From assembly GCF_002246015.1 (NCBI RefSeq), contig NZ_NOLJ01000006.1:545458-596284 (forward strand): a stretch of 50,827 nt of DNA. Reading direction: 5' to 3'. The notes beneath the pieces are model-generated. The model saw nothing but the letters and a program-made list of their open reading frames with translations, made no database searches and was not told where the DNA came from. This DNA is from Nostoc sp. 'Peltigera membranacea cyanobiont' 210A (GTDB lineage: Bacteria > Cyanobacteriota > Cyanobacteriia > Cyanobacteriales > Nostocaceae). Positions 33,205 through 41,533 of the stretch are shown one piece after another (the first letter of the stretch is position 1; every line of letters begins with the position of its first letter). A program made the position numbers and the translations under genes.

Positions 33205-34425
33205 ATGTTAACTCATATCCTGCAACCAGATACTCAAGCAATTTTGCTGTTGTGTGCCAGCTTTGGTCAAAATCGGCAAATTGAACCACAACCCTTGACT
33301 CTGAGTGAATATAATTCTTTAACAGACTGGTTGCGGCAAAATCAGATGCGCCCAGCAGATTTACTAGAATCTACAGCCAAAGAACAGTTACAAAAAATTA
33401 CTGTAAATAAACTTAACCCTGACAGGCTTTCAGCTTTACTAGAACGCGGTATGATGCTGAGTCTAGCCGTTGAGAAATGGACTAATCAGGGGTTATGGGT
33501 GCTAGGACGAAGTGACACAAACTATCCCAAGTGTCTTAAGCAAAGACTGAGACATTCAGCACCAGCAATTCTGTATGGGATTGGCAATATAGAATTGCTA
33601 TCTATGGGAGGGCTAGCAATAATAGGTTCTCGTGATGTTGATGACGAGATATTTAGCTACACACGAAGAGTTGCACAAAATATCGCTGTACAAGGAATGC
33701 AGGTAATTTCTGGTGGGGCGCGTGGCGTAGACCAAGCTGCAATGCTGGCTGTGTTGGATGCAGGAGGCACATCTGTCGGTGTACTAGCGGATAGTTTGAC
33801 TAAGACAGCAGTGAACAGCAAGTATCGCTCTAGTATTAAAGAGGGTAGACTTACTTTGGTTTCTAGTTATGACCCCGAAGCTGGTTTCAATACAGGTAAT
33901 GCGATGGGGCGAAACAAATATATTTATGCTTTAGCAGATTATGCTTTGGTAGTCAGTTCATCTTTTGGTAAAGGTGGTACTTGGGCGGGTGCAGTGGAAG
34001 CGCTTTCCCGACTCCAAGATATGCCAGTTTTTGTTCGATTGGATGGGGCGATATCAGAAGGTAATCAGCAATTACACAATCAGGGTGCAAAACCTTTTCC
34101 GGCTGAACCCTGGAATGATTCGTTAAGGGAACTTTTAGTAAAAGCGGCTTCTTGGATTGAACCAGTACAAACTGTAGAAAAAACACCTCAAGAGACTGTT
34201 TTGGATATTTACCCACAAGATATTTATCAAGCTGTTTTACCTATCATCCTGAATCATTTACAGCAACCAAAAGATGCAAAATCTTTGGCGGAATGTTTAA
34301 ATGTTAGACTATCTCAAATGCAGGATTGGTTAAATAAGGCTGTGAATGAAGGTACGGTGAGAAAAATTAATAGACCAGTCACTTATGTAGTCAACCAACC
34401 AACAACTCAACTCTCTTTATTATGA
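33205..34425 (+). CDS. DprA/Smf-like protein paired with the RecQ-PRTase
   Basis: A 406-residue protein. The DprA Rossmann-like core (about 95-290) shows 'GLWVLGRSDTNYPKCL', 'AIIGSRDVDDEIFSYTRRVAQNIAVQGMQVISGGARGVDQAAM' (GSR 141-143, SGGARGVD 169-176) and 'ADYALVVSSSFGKGGTWAGAVEALSR'. It differs from canonical DprA in the N-terminal domain and in the G-x-G-T-W sequence where DprA has 'GSL.TA..A'. A C-terminal winged-helix-like part ('QAVLPIILNHLQQPKDAKSLAECLNVRLSQMQDWLNKAVNEG') is present. DprA binds ssDNA and loads RecA in transformation, but copies paired with PRTase-domain proteins act as antitoxins (ShosA). Spacing of six bases to the RecQ-PRTase gene implies one operon and one system. 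Confidence 0.85.
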   Translation: MLTHILQPDTQAILLLCASFGQNRQIEPQPLTLSEYNSLTDWLRQNQMRPADLLESTAKEQLQKITVNKLNPDRLSALLERGMMLSLAVEKWTNQGLWVLGRSDTNYPKCLKQRLRHSAPAILYGIGNIELLSMGGLAIIGSRDVDDEIFSYTRRVAQNIAVQGMQVISGGARGVDQAAMLAVLDAGGTSVGVLADSLTKTAVNSKYRSSIKEGRLTLVSSYDPEAGFNTGNAMGRNKYIYALADYALVVSSSFGKGGTWAGAVEALSRLQDMPVFVRLDGAISEGNQQLHNQGAKPFPAEPWNDSLRELLVKAASWIEPVQTVEKTPQETVLDIYPQDIYQAVLPIILNHLQQPKDAKSLAECLNVRLSQMQDWLNKAVNEGTVRKINRPVTYVVNQPTTQLSLL

Positions 34426-34555
34426 TGGTGTAACAGTAGGGTAGTTTTATTTTGATAAAGGTAAAAATATTGAGCTAGAGTCAAAGATTACAAGCAATTT
34501 GGGGTAGAAGCTTAATTGAGATAAATTAAAAAAATACTAGGGATTCGGCTAGTGT

Positions 34556-35053
34556 ATGGTGAAACCAATAATCCAATCAGTAACTCAAAGCTTATACGAC
34601 CAAGATTATTACCTGTGGCTGAGGACAACTATCAATCAACTTCGCACTGGACAGTTTTCTGATGTTGATGTAGATAATTTGTTAGAAGAATTAGAAACTA
34701 TGGGTAGAAGAGAGAAGCGAACAATTGAAAGTTTATTAATTAAGCTTCTTCAACATCTACTAAAACTCAAGTGTTGGGATGAAGAACGAGAACGTAATCA
34801 AGGACATTGGAAAGGGGAAATTAGAACTTTTCGTAGAGAGATAAAAAAAGCTCTGAAAGATAGTCCTAGCTTAAAACCTTATATTTTAGAAATATTTGAT
34901 GAATGTTATCAAGACGCAAGGAAAGAAACAAGCGATCGCTCTCAACTTGCCATTGACATATTTCCTGCTATACCCATTGGCTCTTTAGAACAAATCTTAG
35001 ATGAAAACTGGTTTCCTGAATATAACCACAATCATCACGGTAAACCCGATTAA
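34556..35053 (+). CDS. DUF29 family protein
   Basis: A 165-residue protein of the DUF29 family, abundant in cyanobacteria: 'LYDQDYYLWLRTTINQLRTGQFSDVDVDNLLEELETMGRREKR', then 'LLIKLLQHLLKLKCWDEERERNQGHWKGEIRTFRREIKKAL', and 'FPAIPIGSLEQILDENWFPE' at the end. Function is unknown. Length is normal. It lies 130 bases downstream of the DprA-like gene on the same strand; membership of that operon is possible but not shown. Confidence 0.85.
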   Translation: MVKPIIQSVTQSLYDQDYYLWLRTTINQLRTGQFSDVDVDNLLEELETMGRREKRTIESLLIKLLQHLLKLKCWDEERERNQGHWKGEIRTFRREIKKALKDSPSLKPYILEIFDECYQDARKETSDRSQLAIDIFPAIPIGSLEQILDENWFPEYNHNHHGKPD

Positions 35054-35093
35054 AATGAATACGCAACTTGGGTTTCCATAGGAGTATGCAGAC

Positions 35094-35756
35094 GTGCAGC
35101 CGGACTTAATAGGCTTGGAAATTAGTAAGGGGGAACTGAGACGTTTGACTGGGTTCGACCCAGAAGACGTTTTTCGTCCCTCGGTTTTGCGAGATGGCAA
35201 AAAGCGATTAGGGTTTTTGATCAGTGAAATGCTGGTAACGCTGGCGCTAACGCCAATCATTGTGGGCTTTGTTTACGCTTTTATTATTCTGCCAACAATT
35301 GGTTCTTCAATTAGACTAGGAATTCTTTTACTAATTTTAGTGCCAATGCCGATATTAGTGGGGCGATGGCTGTGGCGACAATTAACCTGTCCTGAAGGAC
35401 TGACAATACTTTTAGACGAAGTTGATAAATATCATGACCTGGTTGCTGCTATAGATATTAATGACCAATTAGCAGCATCAGGAAACGTAGAAAGCAGTAT
35501 CCATGACCGAGATAAAGTAACCTCCGCCTTGCAACTGATTCGAGAAGATTTAGTCCGCGCTTTGAAAACGGAACGAATTTTGCGAGATAATAAAAAATTG
35601 CTTGCTAATAACCAAGAGTTATTTGTGAATAATTTAGCGAGTCTGCGAGCTTTAGAAGTTAGTAGTCAAGCAGGCGAATATGCTCAACTGCTAAATCAAT
35701 CATTGCAAATTGCGATCGATGTGCAAGCAGAAATTAGAAAATTGCAGAAAGGCTAA
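35094..35756 (+). CDS. Two-span membrane protein with coiled-coil tail, unknown
   Basis: A 220-residue protein starting at GTG 35094, with TAGGAG about ten bases upstream. Residues about 42-100 hold two probable membrane helices ('ISEMLVTLALTPIIVGFVYAFIILPTIG' and 'LGILLLILVPMPILVGRWLW'). The rest is soluble, with helices likely to coil ('DRDKVTSALQLIREDLVRALKTERILRDNKKLL'). I do not recognise the family; similar proteins exist in other cyanobacteria to my recollection. It sits 40 bases after the DUF29 gene, probably in the same transcript. Confidence 0.65.
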   Translation: MQPDLIGLEISKGELRRLTGFDPEDVFRPSVLRDGKKRLGFLISEMLVTLALTPIIVGFVYAFIILPTIGSSIRLGILLLILVPMPILVGRWLWRQLTCPEGLTILLDEVDKYHDLVAAIDINDQLAASGNVESSIHDRDKVTSALQLIREDLVRALKTERILRDNKKLLANNQELFVNNLASLRALEVSSQAGEYAQLLNQSLQIAIDVQAEIRKLQKG

Positions 35757-35890
35757 GAGAATGTTTGTAAAAGTGGCTACACGAGACTTTACCTACCTCC
35801 ACAGGTTAGAAAACCCTTGATTTTGATAGTCCACCTCCGTGAATTAAGCTTTGTGTAATAGTGACTTCTACTCGCCCAATACCTTCCCAG
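35757..35890. repeat. Dispersed intergenic repeat (inverse copy near 49746-49866)
   Basis: Read on the minus strand, this interval gives 'CACGGAGGTGGACTA', 'AAGGGTTTTCTAACCTG', 'GTGTAGCC' and 'TTTACAAACATTCTCT' in the same order as in 49746-49866 on the plus strand ('TCTCCGTGGACTA', 'AAGGGTTTTTAACCTG', 'GTGTAGCC', 'TTTACAAACATCCTCT'). The similarity is imperfect but runs over about 110 bases. Confidence 0.55.
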
Positions 35891-35914
35891 AAAACAATCG
35901 CCCCGTTGACTTAA

Positions 35915-37237
35915 ATGAGCAACAAACCCAAAATAATTGTCCTGGATGATGACCCTACAGGTTCTCAAACAGTCCACAGCTGCTTGCTGCTAATGCACTG
36001 GGATGTGGAGACTTTACGCCGTGGGTTGCAGGATGATTCGCCGATTTTCTTTGTACTGACTAATACTAGAGCGCTAACGCCAGAGTCAGCTGCATCTGTC
36101 ATCAAAGAAGTTTGCCAGAACCTGAAAATCGCTTTGAAGGCTGAAGAAATTGACGATTTTCTAATTGTCAGCCGTTCTGATTCTACTTTGCGGGGACATT
36201 ATCCGATTGAAACAGATGCGATCGCACAAGAACTTGGCCCCTTTGATGCTCATTTTCTCGTACCAGCATTTTTTGAGGGTGGACGCATCACCCGTGACAG
36301 CGTGCATTACTTGATGATTGATGGTGTAACCACCCCAGTCCATGAAACCGAATTTGCCCGTGATTCCGTCTTCAGCTACGATCACAGTTACTTACCCAAG
36401 TACGTCGAAGAAAAGACTCAAGGACGAATTAGCGCCGAAGTTGTAGAAAGGTTTCTCCTGGCCGATATTCGCGCTGGTAGTTTGTCACGATTGTTACAAC
36501 TTCATGGTAATCAGTGCGCTGTCGTCGATGGTGAAACTCAAGCCGATCTCAATCACTTTGCAGTAGATATATTAGCAGCCGCCAGTCAAGGGAAACGCTT
36601 TTTGTTTCGCAGTGCAGCAAGTATTTTAACAGCTTTAGCTGCTTTACCACCCCAACCCATTGCCGCCGAAAAGATGGCGCAGTACGTGCGCCAAGGCAAA
36701 CCAGGTGCGGTGATTGTTGGTTCCCATGTGAAAAAGACTACCCAGCAATTAGAGGCGCTGTTGCAACTAGAAGGAACTGTGGGCATCGAAGTGAATGTAG
36801 CGCGATTACTTGATGAGACAAATCAATCTGCGGCATTACTAACTGAAATCCAAGAAAGCACACGGGCGGCACACGAAGCTGGCAAAACACCAGTGGTTTA
36901 TACTAGCCGTCAGGAACTAAATTTTCAAGATGTCAAGACACGATTGGAGTTTGGGGAAAAAGTTTCAAGTTTATTAATGGATATTGTGCGCGGTTTACCA
37001 TCTGATATAGGATTCTTAATCAGCAAGGGTGGCATTACTTCAAACGATGTCTTGAGTACTGGACTAGCTTTAACTTCAGCCCGTTTACTCGGTCAAATTT
37101 TAGCTGGTTGTTCAATGGTGTTAACGTCATCCGATCATCCCCAGTTTCCTGATTTGCCTGTGGTGCTGTTTCCAGGTAATGTCGGCGACGCTGATGCCTT
37201 GGGGACAGTTTATCAGAGGTTGACCGTGCCAATTTGA
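35915..37237 (+). CDS. Four-carbon acid sugar kinase family protein (DUF1537)
   Basis: A 440-residue ATP-dependent sugar-acid kinase. The N-terminal substrate domain has 'IIVLDDDPTGSQTVHSCLLLMHW' and 'LIVSRSDSTLRGHYPIETDAI', the C-terminal nucleotide-binding domain 'GKPGAVIVGSHVKKTTQQLEALL' and 'LISKGGITSNDVLSTGLAL', all typical of this family (OtnK/DtnK/PdxA2-associated kinases). Known members phosphorylate threonate, erythronate and similar four-carbon acids. No pathway partners (dehydrogenase, aldolase) lie close by, so the substrate here is open. It starts after the dispersed repeat at 35757 and ends before a repeat-rich gap. Confidence 0.88.
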   Translation: MSNKPKIIVLDDDPTGSQTVHSCLLLMHWDVETLRRGLQDDSPIFFVLTNTRALTPESAASVIKEVCQNLKIALKAEEIDDFLIVSRSDSTLRGHYPIETDAIAQELGPFDAHFLVPAFFEGGRITRDSVHYLMIDGVTTPVHETEFARDSVFSYDHSYLPKYVEEKTQGRISAEVVERFLLADIRAGSLSRLLQLHGNQCAVVDGETQADLNHFAVDILAAASQGKRFLFRSAASILTALAALPPQPIAAEKMAQYVRQGKPGAVIVGSHVKKTTQQLEALLQLEGTVGIEVNVARLLDETNQSAALLTEIQESTRAAHEAGKTPVVYTSRQELNFQDVKTRLEFGEKVSSLLMDIVRGLPSDIGFLISKGGITSNDVLSTGLALTSARLLGQILAGCSMVLTSSDHPQFPDLPVVLFPGNVGDADALGTVYQRLTVPI

Positions 37238-37467
37238 GATTTTAGACTTTCCTGCGAACGCTACGCGTAGCTTGCAACTCCTGCGGGGTACGGCTACGCT
37301 CAGTCGAACGATTTTAGATTAAAGAGTCTTTTGGTTAATGTCGGACTAATATCCCGCTAGGCCAACACCCCTTGTGAGTGACACAAATCCAAAATCCAAG
37401 TTGCGCTGTCAGCGCACCAAAGGTGCGACCCAAAATTGAAAATCTGTTGTCTTTTGGCTAGTACTGC
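37238..37467. repeat. GC-rich palindromic repeat before minC
   Basis: The gap carries GCGAACGCTACGCGTAGCTTGC with an inner GCTACGCGTAGC palindrome (37259-37270) and the flanking words CCTGCG and GGCTACGCTCAGTCGAAC (to 37311), of the same type as 22457-22518. The remainder to minC has no recognised feature. Given in parts because of length. Confidence 0.5.
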
Positions 37468-38508
37468 ATGACTTCTGATTCTGCGATTCCCAATCTCAAG
37501 TCAAATTCTGCACTTCCTAATGCAGAATCAAACTCTATCCTTTCTGAGGTAGAGGCAAATCCTACTGTTTCTGATGTAGAGTCAGATTCTATCCTCCCGG
37601 ATGCTGAGTTAAAATCTGTCCTCCTTTATTTAAAATCAAATACTGTTCTTGGGGATGCAGAGTCAAATCCTGCTGACCCAGATGTAGAGTCAAATACTGA
37701 TGCCGGATCTGATTTTATCCTGACTGACTTAAATCCCGATGAGTTAGCATTACCAGGGCATCGTGTAAATGACAATAGTCAAGTCCAGTTAAAAAGCAAG
37801 GAGGGACGACTGTTATTAATTTTGCCCTCAGAATCTCAAGTATCTGCCTCAGAACTTACTTGGTCTGATATTTGGCAACAAATCAGGCAACGTCTGAGTG
37901 CAGGCGATCGCTTCCGGGTATCTAATACACCTGTGCATTTAATGGCACAAGACCGTTTAGTAGATACCAGACAACTCCAAGAACTCGCCGAGGCTTTGAT
38001 TGAAGTTCAACTCCGACTGATATCTGTCTCGACGAGTCGGCGGCAAACTGCGATCGCTGCTGTAACTTCCGGGTATTCTGTAGAACAATTACAGCCCGTA
38101 ACTTCCCTGAGTACCGAGCCAACAGCTACAGCGATCCCCCAAGAAGATGCCCTCTATTTAGAAATGACAGTCCGCTCTGGAGTAGAAATTCGTCATCCTG
38201 GGACAGTAATTCTCTTGGGAGATTTAAATCCAGGTGGTATTGTAATTGCAGATGGAGATATTATTATCTGGGGTCGTTTGCGTGGAATCGCTCATGCTGG
38301 GGCTGGAGGCAATAGTGAGTGTCTGATTATGGCCTTGCAAATGGAACCAACTCAACTGCGGATTGCAGATGCTGTAGCTAGAGCACCAGAAAAACCGCCA
38401 ATGCAGTTTTCTCCAGAGGTGGCACATATTACGCCCCAAGGAATTCGTATCGCTAGGGCGACTGATTTTTCCAGAAACCAATTCACCAAGAGCAATCAAG
38501 AACCATAA
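37468..38508 (+). CDS. minC: Septum site-determining protein MinC, with N-terminal 9-residue repeats
   Basis: A 346-residue inhibitor of FtsZ ring assembly that works with MinD. The C-terminal domain (about 220-330) is the MinC beta-helix: 'RSGVEIRHPGTVILLGDLNPGGIVIADGDIIIWGRLRGIAHAGAGG', with the conserved G-G region that binds MinD. The N-terminal domain is at about 100-195 ('SKEGRLLLILPSE ... WQQIRQRLSAGDRFRVSNTPVHLMAQDRLVD'). Before it lie nine imperfect units of nine residues (3-83; e.g. S-N-S-I-L-S-E-V-E, S-D-S-I-L-P-D-A-E), coded by a 27-bp tandem repeat. Cyanobacterial MinC often has an N-terminal extension, but this repeat is unusual. First gene of the minC-minD-minE set, all in one direction. 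Confidence 0.93.
   Translation: MTSDSAIPNLKSNSALPNAESNSILSEVEANPTVSDVESDSILPDAELKSVLLYLKSNTVLGDAESNPADPDVESNTDAGSDFILTDLNPDELALPGHRVNDNSQVQLKSKEGRLLLILPSESQVSASELTWSDIWQQIRQRLSAGDRFRVSNTPVHLMAQDRLVDTRQLQELAEALIEVQLRLISVSTSRRQTAIAAVTSGYSVEQLQPVTSLSTEPTATAIPQEDALYLEMTVRSGVEIRHPGTVILLGDLNPGGIVIADGDIIIWGRLRGIAHAGAGGNSECLIMALQMEPTQLRIADAVARAPEKPPMQFSPEVAHITPQGIRIARATDFSRNQFTKSNQEP
37474..37716 (+). repeat. 27-bp minisatellite in the 5' end of minC
   Basis: Nine imperfect units (period 27 bases, 9 codons). Consensus at protein level is S-N-[ST]-x-L-x-[DE]-[AV]-E. Degenerate enough to be old, yet the reading frame is kept in each unit. Confidence 0.8.
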
Positions 38509-38684
38509 ATATTTACTTAAAGAATGAAGTATATAAATAAGTAAAGATGAAATAAAGCAAATATTCATGCCTCACCCTCATCAGGGAGAACAGATATTTC
38601 TTCATACTTGATACGATACTTCATACTTTATACTGCAATTTACTGTTTTATATTTCCTGAACCCTCATTGACCGCATTTCTATC

Positions 38685-39491
38685 ATGACTCGCATTATTG
38701 TGATTACCTCCGGTAAAGGAGGAGTGGGTAAAACCACAGTTTCAGCAAATTTGGGTATGGCTTTAGCCAAAATGGGGCGTCAAGTTGCTTTGGTTGATGC
38801 GGATTTTGGTCTGAGAAATTTGGATTTGCTCTTAGGGCTGGAAAACCGCATCGTTTATACTGCGGTAGAAGTTCTAGCCAGAGAGTGCCGGTTAGAACAA
38901 GCCTTGGTGAAAGATAAGCGCCAACCCAATCTCGTACTCCTGCCGGCAGCCCAAAATCGCTCTAAAGATGCAGTCACACCCGAACAGATGAAGTTATTGG
39001 TGAATGCACTAGCACAAAAATATCAGTATGTGATTATTGATAGTCCTGCCGGTATTGAAAATGGATTTAAAAATGCGATCGGCCCGGCCAAAGAAGCGTT
39101 AGTTGTCAGCACACCAGAAATTTCCTCAGTTCGCGATGCCGATCGGGTAGTAGGGTTACTAGAAGCACAAGGTATCAAGCGTGTTCATTTAATAATTAAC
39201 CGCATCAGACCCGCAATGGTGCAGGCAAATGATATGATGTCAGTGCAAGATGTTCAGGAACTTCTCGCCATTCCCCTGATCGGGGTAATCCCTGACGACG
39301 AACGTGTTATTGTATCTACCAATCGCGGCGAACCCTTAGTGTTAGCAGAAAATCCCTCTTTAGCTGCCACAGCCTTTGAGAACATTGCTCGTAGATTAGA
39401 AGGGGAAAGTGTCGAATTTCTGGAGATCGACTCGTCCCAAGACAGCATCTTCGCCCGCCTACGAAGGTTGTTGTGGACAAAGATTGTTTAA
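38685..39491 (+). CDS. minD: Septum site-determining ATPase MinD
   Basis: A 268-residue ParA/MinD-type ATPase that recruits MinC and is displaced from the membrane by MinE. The deviant Walker A is 'SGKGGVGKTTVSANLG' (9-24), switch I 'DADFGLRNLDLLLGLE', switch II 'IIDSPAGIENGF'. The C-terminal amphipathic membrane-targeting helix is 'FARLRRLLWTKIV'. Length matches other MinD proteins. It follows minC by 176 bases and precedes minE by 36. Confidence 0.97.
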   Translation: MTRIIVITSGKGGVGKTTVSANLGMALAKMGRQVALVDADFGLRNLDLLLGLENRIVYTAVEVLARECRLEQALVKDKRQPNLVLLPAAQNRSKDAVTPEQMKLLVNALAQKYQYVIIDSPAGIENGFKNAIGPAKEALVVSTPEISSVRDADRVVGLLEAQGIKRVHLIINRIRPAMVQANDMMSVQDVQELLAIPLIGVIPDDERVIVSTNRGEPLVLAENPSLAATAFENIARRLEGESVEFLEIDSSQDSIFARLRRLLWTKIV

Positions 39492-39527
39492 CTTACTTTT
39501 CCAGTCTCCGCGCCAGACCTATTCGTA

Positions 39528-39824
39528 ATGATTGAACTTCTAGAAAAACTTTTTTTTCGCGGCCCTGATAGCAGTCGAACTCAAGTTAAACGTCGCCTGC
39601 AATTGGTGATTGCTCACGATCGCGCTGACTTAGATCCTCAAACGTTGGAAAAAATGCGGAAGGAAATCCTAGATGTAGTCTGTCGCTATGTAGAAATTGA
39701 GACAGAGGGCTTGGAGTTCTCCTTAGAAAGCAACCAACGAACCACAGCTTTAATCGCCAACTTGCCCATCCGCCGGGTGAAGGGTGCTATACCTGAGTGG
39801 GAAAGAGGTGATAAGCCTCTCTAG
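39528..39824 (+). CDS. minE: Cell-division topological specificity factor MinE
   Basis: A 98-residue protein. The N-terminal anti-MinCD part is 'ELLEKLFFRGPDSSRTQVKRRLQLVIAHDRADLDPQTLEKMRKEILDVVCRYVEIE', where 'AKxRLQ.vi.hdR..l.p..l..mk.eil.Vi.kYv.id' is the family signature. It stimulates MinD ATPase to place the division septum at mid-cell. It starts 36 bases after minD, consistent with one operon. Confidence 0.96.
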   Translation: MIELLEKLFFRGPDSSRTQVKRRLQLVIAHDRADLDPQTLEKMRKEILDVVCRYVEIETEGLEFSLESNQRTTALIANLPIRRVKGAIPEWERGDKPL

Positions 39825-40198
39825 CTTTAATTTTAAGTATTTCTATTTATGATGTAGTCAAATTATTCGTTCGTAGTCAAGACTTTAGTCCTGGTGAGAA
39901 CTAAAGTCCCTACTACAAACTGCTTGTTATAGATGGTTTGGCAGATATTATAGCGTTTACTAATCATACAAGGTAGATCATAGTCCCCTCCTCGCCTGCG
40001 GGGAGGGGGTTGGGGGTGGGGTTCTTGTAACTCACTCAACTGAGAACCGCTATATATTGCTGATTGAAAATATGAATTTGTCTCACCAAAACAGTAAAAT
40101 TTGAAGATATCTAACCTCTGTCACTCTCCGAAAACAGGGATAAAAAAATCCCGTTGTCAGTAGTGACGACAACGGGAGTATGTAGGGTTTTTTATAAT
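39825..40198. repeat. Repeat-rich gap after minE
   Basis: This 374-base gap holds the hairpin repeat at 39869-39920 (related to 21507-21561: GTTCGTAGTCA.GACTTTAGTCCT...GGACTTTAG-type pairing with CTAAAGTCCCTACTACAAAC) and the GC-rich CCCCTCCT...GGGGAGGGGG..GGGGGTGGGG unit at 39984-40022 (related to the core of the 4231-4461 element). No gene is seen. Confidence 0.65.
40142..40176 (-). terminator. Intrinsic terminator of the secreted-protein gene
   Basis: On the minus strand CCCGTTGTC, nine-base loop, GACAACGGG, then ATTTTTTT. Nine perfect base pairs and a T-tract, about 25 bases after the stop codon at 40199. Confidence 0.9.
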
Positions 40199-41533
40199 CT
40201 ATCGGTAGGCAACTTGTGGCCCTGCCCAAATTTCTGTCATCTTTTTACCAAAAGTAATGGGACGATCGTTGTCTGTTGTAGTGATAGTCTTGCCATCATT
40301 AGCAACTTGCATTAATGGCCAGTTTTCCTCGCCCAATTCCCCCGCACGGAATAACACATGATCTGGTTGGCTTTTACTCCAGCCTAACAATACGGCAATT
40401 TTTTCATGTTCTTCCTCACTCAAAGGAGCGACTGTGTTAGTGTGATTTTTTTGCCGATCCCAAATCACTGCACTATCTGTAGAATCACCTGTGTTAAATA
40501 TACCTTCAAACTTGCGTGCTAAGAAGCGATCGCCTTTTTCTGACCAGCTAACTGGAACTAATACCCCAATCTTTCCACTCGGATCATTTTCTTCTGAAAA
40601 CTCCCCCTTTACAGCCTTTACCTTTAATAAAGGATCGCTAACTGGAGTCGTTGAAGCCATCACCCACAACTTCTTAGTGTGCATATCTTGGACAAACATG
40701 ACGCTGGTGACACGGCTGTTGTACATTTGGGGTTTTACTTCCAGTTGCACTCGGCTATAAACAGCATATTTACCATCTGGAGAAATCACGGGTACGCTGC
40801 GATAGTGACGCACTCCAGAACCACCATTAGAAGCAATAGCTTCTTGAGTTGCTGTAATCCATTTCCAAGGAATCGGATGAGGACTACCGATGGGATCTAT
40901 TTGTTCTGCTTGGGACTCATTAGCTGTTTCCACAACAGGTATTTCCGTCGTTGTGGTTGATTGAGATTCTCTAATAGCTGGTGCTACTTGAGTTGCTGTC
41001 AATGATTCAGTAAAAGACTTTTCTCTAGAGAGATAATTTTCTTGTCCCCTCAAAGACTTGACATTAGCAGCTTTAAGTTTGCGTACTAAATTAAGTTGAC
41101 TAACAGGAACATCTGTTGATGGTGCGAGTTCAACTGCTGCCAAAGAATCGGGAACAGTTACATCACTTAAATCTAAATCGCTGCTTGAGAGATAATTATC
41201 TACTTCAGTTGAAGACTCAATTTTATTTTCTGGTAATACTTGCGGTTCCTGAACAGCAATACTTTGTGTTGGCACAGAGTCAAATTCTTCTGTTATCGAT
41301 TCGATTTGATCTGTTTTTAATGTTTCAGCTATCTCAGGTTCCCCAACTAAAGCTATTTCCTTTGATACAGAGTCAGATTCTCCAGGCATCGAAGTTACTT
41401 TATGTACTTCGGATCTTACTGGGATCGAGTGAGCCGATGCTCCTAATAAAGGTGCAATTAGGATCGCAACGACAACATAATTGAGAAATGGTTGGGTGCG
41501 GAACCATCCTGACAGCAAAAGGGGTTTAAGCAT
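40199..41533 (-). CDS. Secreted or membrane-anchored protein, unknown
   Basis: A 444-residue protein from ATG 41533 (GAGAG nine bases upstream; a TTG eight codons earlier is less likely). An N-terminal signal or anchor segment is visible ('PFLNYVVVAILIAPLLGASAHS'). Residues about 50-215 are a Ser/Thr/Glu-rich, probably disordered linker. From about 220 a domain follows with 'PIPWKWITATQEAIASNGGSGVRHYRSVPVISPDGKYAVYSRVQLEV' and '.NSRVTSVMFVQDMHTKKLWVMAST', resembling TolB/beta-propeller-type repeats. I do not recognise the family with confidence. It ends at a strong terminator. Confidence 0.65.
   Translation of the reverse strand: MLKPLLLSGWFRTQPFLNYVVVAILIAPLLGASAHSIPVRSEVHKVTSMPGESDSVSKEIALVGEPEIAETLKTDQIESITEEFDSVPTQSIAVQEPQVLPENKIESSTEVDNYLSSSDLDLSDVTVPDSLAAVELAPSTDVPVSQLNLVRKLKAANVKSLRGQENYLSREKSFTESLTATQVAPAIRESQSTTTTEIPVVETANESQAEQIDPIGSPHPIPWKWITATQEAIASNGGSGVRHYRSVPVISPDGKYAVYSRVQLEVKPQMYNSRVTSVMFVQDMHTKKLWVMASTTPVSDPLLKVKAVKGEFSEENDPSGKIGVLVPVSWSEKGDRFLARKFEGIFNTGDSTDSAVIWDRQKNHTNTVAPLSEEEHEKIAVLLGWSKSQPDHVLFRAGELGEENWPLMQVANDGKTITTTDNDRPITFGKKMTEIWAGPQVAYR

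Noticed and set aside
41116..41484. 122-codon plus-strand frame opposite the secreted protein
   Set aside because: Leu/Gln/Ser-rich shadow of the Ser/Thr/Glu-rich linker region; no independent ribosome site or family.
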